A program made the position numbers and the translations under genes. Source: Gracilariopsis chorda (Eukaryota; Rhodophyta; Florideophyceae; Gracilariales; Gracilariaceae). Taken from it: a DNA stretch of 64,000 bases. Where the stretch lies: contig NBIV01000018.1 in assembly GCA_003194525.1 (NCBI GenBank), forward strand, positions 372,001-436,000, written 5' to 3'. This document shows positions 41,178 through 49,861 of this stretch, piece after piece; position 1 is the first letter of the stretch, and each line of letters opens with the position of its first letter. The notes under the pieces were generated by a model, which was given only the letters and a program-made list of their open reading frames with translations, was not told where the DNA came from and made no database searches.

Positions 41178-41819
41178 TCAGGAAGCGGGCAGTTGCATCT
41201 CATTCAGCCGTGTTACGAGTTTAGCGTTCAGCCAGTCCGTGCTGGGATCTGCGCAATGGTCTTCAAAGTCGACAATCCTTTCTTTCTGATCGCGCAGAAC
41301 GACCCCACCGAGTATCGCGTCGGCAACCTTCAACGCACGATCAGAAACCTGCAATGTCTCGTGCTGCACCTCGCTCTTCCCCCAGCTGCCGCGAATTTCT
41401 CCATCTCGTACACATACTCGAAACGCGTGACGGCATTTTCGAACGTCCTCGCTCAGATTCTTGGCGTTAAGCAGAAGTAGACATGCGCTTCCAGTTCGTT
41501 TCTGCACGGCGTTTGCTAGGTGAGTTGGCACGACGCCAATGCTTCTGTCGTCCGCGACTGCGTTGGCATAGTAAATACCCAGGATGTGCATGCCGTCCTG
41601 CTTCGCCTTTTGCTCACTCAGTAGCAGCGCAACCTCGTGTAGGGGGGAGGTGAACATGGCGAGATCGGAGTGGATTAGTGGTATGGCGGATTCAATGGCG
41701 CATGCTTGCGAACCTATCGATCCGAGCACCACGCCGCTGATCGTTGTGGGGTACTTGAGCGCGTGGAGGATGATTGTGTTGTACGCCGCATCAGATATTG
41801 AATACACCGGCGACGGCAT
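41178..41819 (-). CDS. EMC8: ER membrane protein complex subunit 8/9 (EMC8/9)
   Basis: 213 residues, the normal size for the EMC8/9 (UPF0172, MPN-like) family. The diagnostic N-terminal pattern is present (YNTIILHALKYPTTISGVVL, then IPLIHSDLAMFTSPLHEVAL and MHILGIYYANAVADDRSIG). The C-terminal part (LNAKNLSEDVRKCRHAFRV) also fits. This subunit is a cytosolic part of the ER membrane complex that inserts tail-anchored and multipass proteins. It lacks the JAMM zinc ligands, as the family does. The frame is complete, with ATG at 41819 and TGA at 41178. Whether it is EMC8 or EMC9 has no meaning outside vertebrates. Confidence 0.88.
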   Translation of the reverse strand: MPSPVYSISDAAYNTIILHALKYPTTISGVVLGSIGSQACAIESAIPLIHSDLAMFTSPLHEVALLLSEQKAKQDGMHILGIYYANAVADDRSIGVVPTHLANAVQKRTGSACLLLLNAKNLSEDVRKCRHAFRVCVRDGEIRGSWGKSEVQHETLQVSDRALKVADAILGGVVLRDQKERIVDFEDHCADPSTDWLNAKLVTRLNEMQLPAS

Positions 41820-41983
41820 GCTGAACAGGGCGGATGAGCGTTGCTTGGACGGAGGCAGAGCGGCTCCTTGTCGATCGGCTCAGCTCACCCGCAAAAGCGG
41901 GAATTGATTTGATGTTGATTTCCGCGAAGCTGGTGTTTCAGCGCGCACTGCAGCTGCGCGTGGGCCATCCAAATGCTAAACGG

Positions 41984-42011
41984 TAAAGGGTTAGCGATCG
42001 CTAACCCTTTA
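41984..42011. repeat. Perfect 28-bp palindrome
   Basis: A perfect inverted repeat with core GGGTTAGCGATCGCTAACCC and flanks TAAA/TTTA. It resembles the inverted motif near the direct repeat at 2516-2531. It may be the relic of a small element or a protein-binding site. Confidence 0.85.
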
Positions 42012-42207
42012 TCACTAGTATCGGTGCACCGTACGCATCCTTGTCCTGGATGAAAGCTCCCGCACGTGACGGGCATTGATGACTGTCGTTTCTGGTTTGC
42101 TTGATCAGTACTGTAACCGTCCCGCTATTTACGCATCTTTACTTACCAGACACAGAGCACTGAATCCCTCTCCATCTGTCACCAGCTCCTCATCTCCTTT
42201 ATACTAT

Positions 42208-42318
42208 ATCGAAACTGTACAAGGCCTTGATGCCTATAAAGTTTATAGGCACCAAGGCCTTGTACAGTTTCGATTCCTGTCACGTTTATTTATGACGTTC
42301 ACAGTGTGAACTGTGAAC
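42208..42318. repeat. 67-bp near-perfect palindrome and an adjacent small hairpin
   Basis: The left arm 42208-42240 and right arm 42242-42274 pair over 33 positions with one mismatch around a single central G. The arm begins ATCGAAACTGTACAAGGCCT. A second hairpin, GTTCACAG (42297-42304) with CTGTGAAC (42311-42318), follows. Transcribed, the first would give a long double-stranded stem. Confidence 0.9.
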
Positions 42319-43410
42319 TTCACATCGTCAGCACACGCTCGCCAACCGTTAAGGGTGAACCCTGCCCAGCGTCGGCGTCAACCGCACTCCTCTAAGAAGG
42401 AGCCCAGGCACCCCTGCCCGTAACGTCCCTTCTCTTCCCTTCTCTCACACATGCAAGCGTAAGGGAAGCGCATGCGCAAGTGGCTCTACCATGGGGTCTT
42501 AGCGTTGGAGGCAGAGACTAGCTAACAACTTAGTACCTTCTCGACGGAAAGCCAACTTGTCTTGTCTAGGACTGCGAAACGCAAGAAGGTTCGTGTAGAT
42601 GCAATCGCGTCTTCTATCGAAACGACCCCTGAAATTCCCACTTGGACTTCGCAAATAGGGTTACCAAAAGTATTAGCACGTATCGGACGAAACCTATTGC
42701 AACGTTGTCAATGCAAAATTGTTTATCGTTGGATTCCCAATTGCAACGATATTCCTCGTAGCCGTCCGTATTGCACTAGTAATTGCCTGGCGCTTTTCAG
42801 CAACACCTGTTTTCTCCTAAGCTGGCGAGTATTCATACTAGTTGTTCGATCTGGATGTGGATTTGTTTAATTGTACAAAGCAAGATATCGCAACCGTATC
42901 TATTGTCTTGTTGGTGCACTGTGGTGCTCATTGATTGGTAGAGAAGAAAGCCATACTATTCATTGCGTCCAACTTCAGCAATATCGAGCAACGATACATA
43001 TCTTTCGTATAGCTAGCTATGCATAGCCTTCAACCCTTAGCTGTTGTCGTATGTTCAGGCATTCCTAAAACGTTCTCGCGTTAACATGTCAATCTCTATG
43101 TGTGTTGTGAGATCACTTGACCTGATTCCCGACGAAAGAAAACAGCACAAGAGTTTGAGCAAAGCCCATCTTGCGCAGAATACAGGGACGAGAACGATAA
43201 TCAACGAAACCAGCATCTGGCTTACCCAGCTTCGAAGTTCTTTACTCTTGTACAGCTTATCAGCATCAAAACTAAGGCAATGATAGCACCATCAAGTCCG
43301 CCAAAGAAAGAAACATGCGGCCCAGGGATAGTTTACACATACTCTCATTTCAATCCTGCGTCTCATGCAGTCCAACACAGGTTGTGCGTTTCCAAGTTCT
43401 TGCACGAGTA
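42319..43410. other. Intergenic region without a supported gene
   Basis: A 102-codon plus-strand frame (42562-42870) starts Arg/Lys-rich and becomes hydrophobic. It starts without an ATG and matches nothing I recognise. The rest shows no signal. Confidence 0.4.
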
Positions 43411-45813
43411 TCACTTAGACTGGGCACTGCTTTCAGAGTCCCTACGAAACTTTTCCCTACGTCGCCTTCTTGCGTCCTTCCTTATTGCTCGGATAGAATT
43501 GCGTTTCCGCTTGACCTCTTCATAGTTGAACTCTTCAACCTCCAGTTTTGAGTTGTCCGGTTTCGTAAGATCTACCTGCGGTAGTTCTTCTACATATTCA
43601 ACAATCGGTTCGGACAAGTCGTAATCGGCAGGGGGAAATTCATACTTGCGGTCACCTTCACGCTCACATCTACGTAGTTCTGCGTAGACATCTTGTAAGA
43701 GAGCTTCACCTCCCACTCTGGCCTTGTCTTCAGGAGGGACTAAAGGGAGTTCATCTTCTTCGAACCAGGAGGTGACAAACTTTGGCAGGTCTTCACACCC
43801 TATTTTGCGGGGGCCTTCAGAGTGTTCAGTGGGGATACTTTCGAAGTCTATACCTGTACCCTCGTATTCAGTCATGTCTTTTGAAAGCACTTCGGTATCT
43901 GTACCATTCATAACTGCTTCGAGCTTGGCATCGAGCTCTGCTTCAAGAATATGTTCGTCGCTGGCACCGTTCGAATTCTCTTCATCCACTGCTTCAAGAG
44001 CGACATCTTCGTCGACGACCTCATCGAAGAAAGGCGTGCTGCTGCTGCCAATATCTGCAGGTGGTGGTATTGATACATTTCGCTTCTTCGTGCTCTTGGC
44101 TTCAGCAACCTCAGTGAAGCCGTCATCAGGCGCATTAAAAGGATGCTCCGCTTCATCAATTAGAGACGAAGCACCTTGCTTCATATCACTTAGAGGCTCA
44201 AAACCGTCATCCGTGTCATCAAACATGGTAGGAGCTTTCTTTTCACCTTCATCAAGTTGCCATAGATTTGCGTCATCTTCGCCGTTTAGAAATGAAGCCA
44301 GATCCTCATTAGAAGATAGAAGACCTTCACCTCCACTTGTCTCCTCACCCAAGAAGAGATCGGCTAAAAACTGATCATCTTTTGACTTCATGGTCTCGTC
44401 GTTGTTTTCAGTTGGTTCAGATTGTGCCGGTACCGATTTCGGTGCTTCTTCTCCGACTTGGTCGTCTATGCTTTCTGCGGACTCAAAACCATCCTCTTCA
44501 TCAAAAGTATACGCTAGAGTGTCTGATGATTCTTGATTCGTTTGTTTCTTTGAAGTTTCGTTGAGAATGAACATGAGGTCATCCGCTGAGGATGCAATTC
44601 CGGCCTCGTTGAAAGGCTGTTCAGAAGATTTCCTTCCGCTCTTCTTGTTGGGCTTTGCTTTGGCTTTCTCATGATCTGCTGCATTCTTCATTAGATAAGC
44701 TTCCAACTCTTCTTCTTCGATGACCTTGACCTGGTGGAACTCAAGCTCAACTGCAGTTATTCGGCCAAATATGACAACATCTGTTTTCACTATGTTAAGG
44801 TCCGGCTTGACCTCTGATATCCTTCCCTTGACCCCCTGATGAGGACCCGAAGTGATTTCGACTGCATCTCCAGGTCGCACTGAAGTTTTCTTCTCCGGCT
44901 TACCGCTTTCCGCTTCTTTAATCTTCTCGAACACCGTCTTCATCTCGGAGTCTTTGACAGGAAGAGGGGGCCTGAATGGCTGGTCTTTCTTCTTGTCCCG
45001 ATTTGGATCATTCATAAAGCATTGCACGTTTGGAACACGAAGAATTTGAGAGTAACCGTAACGGCTCATGGCCATTAGGACTAGAATGTACCCCGGGAAG
45101 AAGCGCTCTTCTTTCTTGACGGCTTTTCCACCCTTTGTTAAACGCATGATCTTTGTGGTCGGAACAAGAACTTCGAGAATGTGCGCTTCCTCCACCGCTT
45201 CTGACATGTTACGTATCGACATTGCACAGCTTTGCTCACACCCCGGCTTCACTTGTACAAAGTACCACCTTGGCTCGCTGGTCCATTTCTCGCCTTGTGG
45301 AACAGTATCCCCTTCTTCTTCTCTGGACTTGCTCGCTTTCGGTTTTTTCTTCTTAGCCTTGGGCTTTTCTTTCTTTACAGAGTCTGCGACGGGCTGGCTT
45401 TGGTCTTCGTTCTGTGTCAGGTGATCCACAGTCGCTTCGATGGGTTTCTCTACAGCATCCGCCGGTTGTTTCGGAGTTTTAGTTTTCGGCTTTGTGGCGG
45501 TGCTACCATCTTCATCAAATATGTCCAAGGTGTCCCACTTCTTTGAAAGCGCCTCTTGGAACCCGATGTCCATCGAATCAAAAGGAACAACACCTTCAGT
45601 CTGAGAGTGGACGTCTGTTTCAATTACCGGATTTGGATCCTCGGCAGGTGAGGGCTTTTGTTCTCCCGGAGAACCATCCTGAACAACGCATCTCCAACGG
45701 CTGTGAGGTCTGCGGCGGTGTGGCCGTAGCGGGCAGAGAGATTTTGTCTGCGACTGCGTTGGAGCTAGCGCATGAGCGGCGATAAACGCTTGATGGGGCT
45801 CAGAGGACGCCAT
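43411..45813 (-). CDS. Plastid-targeted NusG-like transcription factor with long acidic tail
   Basis: 800 residues. The N-terminus (residues 1-45, rich in Ser, Arg and Pro, few acidic residues) looks like a plastid transit peptide. A Lys-rich linker follows. The NusG N-terminal domain spans about 182-268 (PRWYFVQVKPGCEQ, then EERFFPGYILVLM and VPNVQCFM). The KOW domain spans about 311-366 (RPGDAVEITSGPHQGVKGRI). NusG binds the RNA-polymerase clamp and aids processivity, here presumably of the plastid-encoded polymerase. The remaining 430 residues are acidic and mostly disordered, ending in an Arg-rich KRKRNSIRAIRKDARRRRRE segment. Bacterial NusG is about 180 residues, so this is strongly extended. 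It is divergent from the lumenal FKBP gene. Confidence 0.9.
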   Translation of the reverse strand: MASSEPHQAFIAAHALAPTQSQTKSLCPLRPHRRRPHSRWRCVVQDGSPGEQKPSPAEDPNPVIETDVHSQTEGVVPFDSMDIGFQEALSKKWDTLDIFDEDGSTATKPKTKTPKQPADAVEKPIEATVDHLTQNEDQSQPVADSVKKEKPKAKKKKPKASKSREEEGDTVPQGEKWTSEPRWYFVQVKPGCEQSCAMSIRNMSEAVEEAHILEVLVPTTKIMRLTKGGKAVKKEERFFPGYILVLMAMSRYGYSQILRVPNVQCFMNDPNRDKKKDQPFRPPLPVKDSEMKTVFEKIKEAESGKPEKKTSVRPGDAVEITSGPHQGVKGRISEVKPDLNIVKTDVVIFGRITAVELEFHQVKVIEEEELEAYLMKNAADHEKAKAKPNKKSGRKSSEQPFNEAGIASSADDLMFILNETSKKQTNQESSDTLAYTFDEEDGFESAESIDDQVGEEAPKSVPAQSEPTENNDETMKSKDDQFLADLFLGEETSGGEGLLSSNEDLASFLNGEDDANLWQLDEGEKKAPTMFDDTDDGFEPLSDMKQGASSLIDEAEHPFNAPDDGFTEVAEAKSTKKRNVSIPPPADIGSSSTPFFDEVVDEDVALEAVDEENSNGASDEHILEAELDAKLEAVMNGTDTEVLSKDMTEYEGTGIDFESIPTEHSEGPRKIGCEDLPKFVTSWFEEDELPLVPPEDKARVGGEALLQDVYAELRRCEREGDRKYEFPPADYDLSEPIVEYVEELPQVDLTKPDNSKLEVEEFNYEEVKRKRNSIRAIRKDARRRRREKFRRDSESSAQSK

Positions 45814-46272
45814 TTGCTTTCGTGCGCCTCTAGCTAATAGCGACCCAACGATACGCAGCGATCATGTAGGCAGCCGGAGCAGCTTCAGAAATCTCGTGCC
45901 CGAACCGACTTGGTTACAGAATGAAGCGCAGCTAGATGGTTTAATGCTCCAAGCGTTCAACGGCTCCTTTGTAGATTTTCGAATATTTTTGGCATGATCT
46001 GCGAAAGAACGGATTTGCCAGATCTACCTTCGCACCATTTGACATGTTGAACACCAAATGCAAGTCTATGATATGCACGGAGCTTCGCCGCATTCGAGAA
46101 TCTTGTGTCGTACACGGCGTACGTTTTCTATGCAAAGCACTGTGGACTACGAGTTGTCGCTCTCTTTTCTCCGGCGCTTGAACCCCATTTGCGTGGTATG
46201 TTTGAGGGCACCTTCATAAGTGTTGGTGATAGAGCTCGGCAAAAGAGAGCAATGGTTTCAAGCGAGAGCACC
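45814..46272. promoter_or_regulatory. Shared upstream region of the divergent NusG-like and FKBP genes
   Basis: About 460 bp separate the two ATGs. No TATA box or other motif is clear. Both genes encode plastid proteins, so a common bidirectional promoter is plausible but inferred only from position. Confidence 0.4.
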
Positions 46273-46875
46273 ATGGCAGCATTCTGCAGTTCGCTACCAT
46301 TAAATCGGCAGCGAACCCAAGTAAGACGTGCGTCAACTGCTTGCTGTGCAGCCATATGCGTTATTTCAAGACGTCAAGCAATTCCGTGCATGGCATGTTT
46401 TGCTGTACTACCGTTGCTTCGAAGCGCTGAGGCTGCGCTCGATTACCCAGAACTGCGTGGTCTGGCCGAACAAAACGATCGCATGCCCGTTTTTAAGATG
46501 GAGAACGCGGTGAGAATGCAAGAGCTCACCGAAGGAAACGGCGAAACAAAAGTTCAAGATGGTAGTTTGGTCTCGCTCAAATACGTGCTACGCCGTAGCA
46601 ATGGGTACTTTATTGATGCCAGTTACGGGTTTGACAGATTTGATACGTTCACTTTTCGCGTGGGAAGCGGTCAGGTTGTTGAGGGCTTTGAGGCGGGAGT
46701 ACGAGGTATGAGAGAAGGTGGGAGACGACGTTTTATTGTTCCGCCGGAGATGGGCTATGTTAAGGGCACTCGTGGTGCAGGTCCCATTCCGCCGGATTTT
46801 GGTGCGAAACGATCGTTGGGCAGTCATGCGAAGGAACCTTTAATCTTTGAAGTGGAGGTGGTGAAGGTTCGATAA
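46273..46875 (+). CDS. Thylakoid-lumen FKBP-type peptidyl-prolyl isomerase
   Basis: 200 residues from the Met at 46273. In-frame Mets at 46198 and 46252 are alternatives. The N-terminus is a bipartite targeting sequence: a Ser/Arg-rich plastid transit region, then a twin-arginine SRRQAI, a hydrophobic core (CMACFAVLPLL) and an AEA cleavage site. This predicts Tat-type import into the thylakoid lumen. The FKBP domain follows, with DGSLVSLKYVL, then VVEGFEAGVRGMREGGRRRF, VPPEMGYV, and the terminal LIFEVEVVKV. It is expected to act as a prolyl isomerase or chaperone in photosystem assembly, as lumenal FKBPs do in plants and algae. Not all active-site aromatics of FKBP12 are kept, which is common in lumenal members. 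Confidence 0.9.
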   Translation: MAAFCSSLPLNRQRTQVRRASTACCAAICVISRRQAIPCMACFAVLPLLRSAEAALDYPELRGLAEQNDRMPVFKMENAVRMQELTEGNGETKVQDGSLVSLKYVLRRSNGYFIDASYGFDRFDTFTFRVGSGQVVEGFEAGVRGMREGGRRRFIVPPEMGYVKGTRGAGPIPPDFGAKRSLGSHAKEPLIFEVEVVKVR

Positions 46876-47401
46876 GGCGATTGAAGGGAGCTTCTTTCAA
46901 AGAAGTTGTTTGTAGTAAAGAATGCAAGCCGCTGTTTTGATGACTCGTGTGCAAGAACAGACCGTTCGTTGAGCTCGGTAGCAGGGCCCAATATATCAAT
47001 TTTTTATTGATGTGTTACATGCCGTATGCGGGAAAGTTGGGCATGTGCCGAACAGGGAGTGAGTGATGATTTCGTGTGCATCGCTCGCACATATATTAGA
47101 TGGGACTTGTGTGTGTGTGTGTGTGACGTCACCTGGATTTGACAGCTAAAGTTTGGGGCGCAGTGTCGCTCCCAGGCTGAGTGGCGACAAAAAAGGTTGG
47201 CAAATTCGGGGGGGGGGGGGGCTCGATTTTGATCACCGAGTATAATGATGAGAGTTTGGATCAAGTGCTGATTCAAGAGAATAGTGATGGTAGTACCGTT
47301 CGAGATTGCGAGATTAACGTGAAGGTTGACGCTTGTCGTCCAAGGGAGATAGATTGTACTGAAGCAACTGCAAAGTTGAAGTAAAAAGCGATCTGGCAAG
47401 C
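46876..47401. repeat. Intergenic region with TG microsatellite and G14 tract
   Basis: A (TG)9 run lies at 47108-47125 and fourteen consecutive G at 47208-47221, about 180 bp before the MoaC start. A 67-codon frame across the G tract is not supported as a gene. The G run could form a quadruplex or slip. Confidence 0.8.
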
Positions 47402-47977
47402 ATGGGCTTCCGATTAGCAAGACCATGGCTACCATGTGTAAACGGGCGCCTCGCGAAGGAGGCAATAAAGCAGTTGTGCACATTATCGCATCTGGACAAG
47501 AACAAAAAAGCAAGCATGGTAGACGTATCCGCCAAAGGCAGCACAGTGCGCACAGCAAGCGCACAAGGAAGCGTGCACGTCGGTGAGAAAATCCACACGC
47601 TTCTGAAACAGTCGTTGACGGCGAGGACGAAGAAAGGGGACGTTTTAACAGTGGCTCAAGTTGGCGGCATCATGGGTGCGAAACAAACGAGCAATTTAAT
47701 TCCGTTATGTCATGCAATATCTCTTTCGCACGTTGATGTAAATGTATGGTTATCAGAGAAGGAGGCTGCCGTTTGTATTGAAGCGAGTGCAACAAGTATT
47801 GGACAGACGGGTGTGGAAATGGAAGCGTTGACAGCTGTGTCAATTGCGGCGTTGACTGTGTACGACATGTGTAAAAGCGGAGGAAAAGGTATTACGATTG
47901 AGAGGATAAGGTTACAAAGTAAGACGGGTGGACAAGATGGTGATTACAGCATCAACGGAAAAGAGACCAGTCGTTGA
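47402..47977 (+). CDS. CNX3: Cyclic pyranopterin monophosphate synthase (MoaC / CNX3)
   Basis: 191 residues: about 28 residues of extension, then a full MoaC domain. Family motifs are clear: LSHLDKNKKASMVDVSAKG, then GGIMGAKQTSNLIPLCHAI, the CIEASATSIGQTGVEMEAL segment and VYDMCKS. MoaC converts the 3',8-cyclo-GTP made by MoaA into cyclic pyranopterin phosphate, in the first step of molybdenum-cofactor synthesis. The N-terminal extension (GFRLARPWLP) is basic and hydrophobic, compatible with mitochondrial import as for plant CNX3. The 3' end overlaps the convergent MOG1 gene by 26 bp. Confidence 0.93.
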   Translation: MGFRLARPWLPCVNGRLAKEAIKQLCTLSHLDKNKKASMVDVSAKGSTVRTASAQGSVHVGEKIHTLLKQSLTARTKKGDVLTVAQVGGIMGAKQTSNLIPLCHAISLSHVDVNVWLSEKEAAVCIEASATSIGQTGVEMEALTAVSIAALTVYDMCKSGGKGITIERIRLQSKTGGQDGDYSINGKETSR

Positions 47978-48575
47978 TTTGGAAAGTATTGAGCGCTTGT
48001 TGCAGGACGGATGAGCGAATGGTGGGGTCTGTTTGATGGGGGTCTGCCACAGAAGAGCCCAAGTTTGTACTTGACGAGTGAGGGTGCAGTTGTATAGGGT
48101 CATTAAAAACCAAGAGAACATCAGTGGCGACGTTTGGCAAACGGATACAAACAACGTAAACGTTAACGGTATTAGCGGCGGCAGTATGATCGCGAAACTT
48201 TGAAACGACGTGGGTGCCATGCGCGAAGGAGAGGTGCAAGCGCGGGTCGACGGTCAACAAGGCGGGCAACTGCGAGGTGGGCAGCAGTTTGGAGGCGGCC
48301 AAATCGGCGCGAAGAGCGTGTGCATCTGTGGCAATGACGGAAAAATGGTGGCTGGCCGGGGTTGTGTGCGGCGGTTGTGGAATGTCGGGGTGCAGCTGGA
48401 GCAACTCGACGATGAGGGAGCGGTCTGTGGGGGCGTGGGCGAAGATCTCCTGGTTGTCAGGGACTTGTCGGATTTTGGACACGTCGGCGAATTGCGGCGG
48501 GATGGCGGTGGAGATGGCGCCGCCGAAGAGCGGACGGTGGTGGGGTTGGGCGGAGTGGCTGGCGGCGCCGACCAT
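47952..48575 (-). CDS. MOG1: Ran-binding protein MOG1 (RanGRF)
   Basis: 207 residues starting MVGAASHSAQ. The conserved MOG1 N-terminal block is present: HRPLFGGAISTAIPPQFADV followed by RQVPDNQEIF and SLIVELLQL. MOG1 binds Ran and promotes GTP release, supporting nuclear protein import. The frame is open 94 codons further upstream, but that part crosses the permuted tRNA-Gly gene and is not protein-like, so the Met at 48575 is chosen. The family's usual length (about 190-220) agrees. The stop lies inside the 3' end of the convergent MoaC gene. Confidence 0.88.
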   Translation of the reverse strand: MVGAASHSAQPHHRPLFGGAISTAIPPQFADVSKIRQVPDNQEIFAHAPTDRSLIVELLQLHPDIPQPPHTTPASHHFSVIATDAHALRADLAASKLLPTSQLPALLTVDPRLHLSFAHGTHVVSKFRDHTAAANTVNVYVVCIRLPNVATDVLLVFNDPIQLHPHSSSTNLGSSVADPHQTDPTIRSSVLQQALNTFQINDWSLFR

Positions 48576-48628
48576 GACTGTTTGGTTTGGGGTGCGACGG
48601 AGACGCGGTCGAAAAGAGGAGGATGGGG

Positions 48629-48638
48629 AAAAAGAAAA
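48629..48638 (-). terminator. RNA polymerase III terminator of the permuted tRNA-Gly
   Basis: Minus-strand TTTTCTTTTT begins 10 bases after the 5' half. Runs of four or more T end Pol III transcripts, so the precursor would contain leader, 3' half, spacer, 5' half and a short trailer. Confidence 0.8.
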
Positions 48639-48647
48639 GCTGTTGTT

Positions 48648-48723
48648 TGGAAGGCTGATATCATACCATTTGACTACAGGCGCGTGCGTACGCCCGCCGG
48701 GAATCGAACCCGGAACCTCAGCT
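48648..48723 (-). tRNA. trnG-UCC: Circularly permuted tRNA-Gly (anticodon TCC)
   Basis: On the minus strand the 3' half comes first (48723-48689). It holds A38, anticodon 3' stem GCTGA, variable GGTT, T-arm CCGGG-TTCGATT-CCCGG, acceptor CGGGCGT and discriminator A. After five bases (CGCAC) the 5' half follows (48683-48648). It holds acceptor GCGCCTG, TA, D-arm GTCA/TGAT, A26, stem TCAGC, and loop CTTCCA with anticodon TCC. Rejoined, all stems close: acceptor 7/7 with two G-U pairs, D 4/4 with one G-U, anticodon 5/5, T 5/5. The length is 71 nt, usual for tRNA-Gly. A-box TAGTCAAATGG and B-box GGTTCGATTCC are present. The join falls between positions 37 and 38, the normal intron site. A 7-bp leader hairpin (48744-48726, one bulged A) precedes the 3' half. 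No linear copy overlaps it. Confidence 0.9.
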
Positions 48724-49861
48724 GACATCACCTTTTGGTTGATGCAGTGCGCGTGGTGGTTGATAATTAAATGGGTAGATGACGGGGGTAGCCATCCACG
48801 TGGAGGGGGATGCGCGCGAGAAATGATGAGCGGCGACGTGGAGGTGGTGCATGGCACGAAGCGGTAAAGGCGGAGTTGGACAGGAGCACATTTAATATGA
48901 TATGATCAAGTGTGAAGTGAACAGCGACGACTGTAATGATGAGGGCGGGAATGTTGTTTTGGCGAGAAGAGAATGCTGTTGAAAGCATTGTGTTACACGG
49001 GCGTTTGTGAAGCAACGGCGGGCGCGGGGATGGTGTGGCACGCAATGCTGAATTAACGGCCACGACGGGGGGGGGCGTGAAGGTGAACGAGTGGTGAAGC
49101 TTTTCATTGGCGCACGGGTGTGTTTCCCGCAGCAAGAGGAGGCGGGCGACTGTCGCGAGTGGGGAGGGAGGGATGCATTTTTCGCATTTGACAAGAATGC
49201 ACACGCCGCTATGTGCAACGAAGACGAAACGAGGCAACACAGTGCTGCGCGCTATGCACGACGGCGGTGACGTCATTAGTGGCGCTGCCGCTGTTGCGAA
49301 CACTCTTTACACCGTCGCGAGGCAGGTGGCGCGCAAGCAGCGGCAGCGGCAGCGCCTCGCTCAAACAAGCGGCGCTTTCCGGCGCGCGATGAATTCAAGC
49401 GCGCGCAATTACAGCCGCGCGCGCAGTGTAAGCAACGCGCGCTGCAGCCGCGCCACGTGAAACGCAGCGCGACGCAACGAGGCGTCAAGCGCGCCGCGCC
49501 TTTGAGCAGCACCAAAACTCCCCCTCCACGCCGCCGCGCCCGCAAAAAAGGCGTCCTGCGCGCGCTCCAAAAACACGCCGTGTAAAAATAAACCCCACCG
49601 TCGCACCCGCGCTCGCGTCCACTTCATAGCCCGCCCGCCCGCCCCCCGCCACTCGCTCGCCTTCGCCTCTGTCGCCCTCCCACTACTACGTGTTCCCCCC
49701 CCCCGCACGCCCCGTATCCCACCCTTCGTACACCCCCACCCCCCACACACTCCCCTCCTACATACTTACCCCCCATCCCCACTCACAAACTCACAAACTC
49801 ACAAACTCACAAATCACAAAACTCACACACCCCCCCCTCCACCACCCTACCACCTCCGCCC
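48724..49861. other. Intergenic region, GC-rich, with simple repeats before the zinc-finger gene
   Basis: Frames here are long only because of base composition and show no domain. GCGCGC-rich sequence occupies 49320-49480. A CT-rich stretch with CTCACAAA-type tandem units (about 49791-49830) lies directly before the zinc-finger start and is probably promoter or 5' UTR. Confidence 0.5.

Noticed and set aside
42562-42870. 102-codon plus-strand frame
   Set aside because: No ATG start, ends in a hydrophobic run, no family likeness.
47181-47384. 67-codon frame upstream of MoaC
   Set aside because: It depends on reading through the G14 tract and a non-ATG start. More likely 5' UTR.
48576-48857. 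N-terminal extension of the MOG1 frame (94 codons)
   Set aside because: It runs through the permuted tRNA-Gly gene. The peptide EVPGSIPGGR is the usual false translation of a tRNA T-arm.
48210-48867. Two long plus-strand frames opposite MOG1
   Set aside because: Shadows of the MOG1 coding strand and the tRNA. No domain, and composition follows the antisense.
48767-49303. Minus-strand frame of 178 codons
   Set aside because: Low-complexity Pro/His-rich, overlaps several other frames, no recognisable motif.
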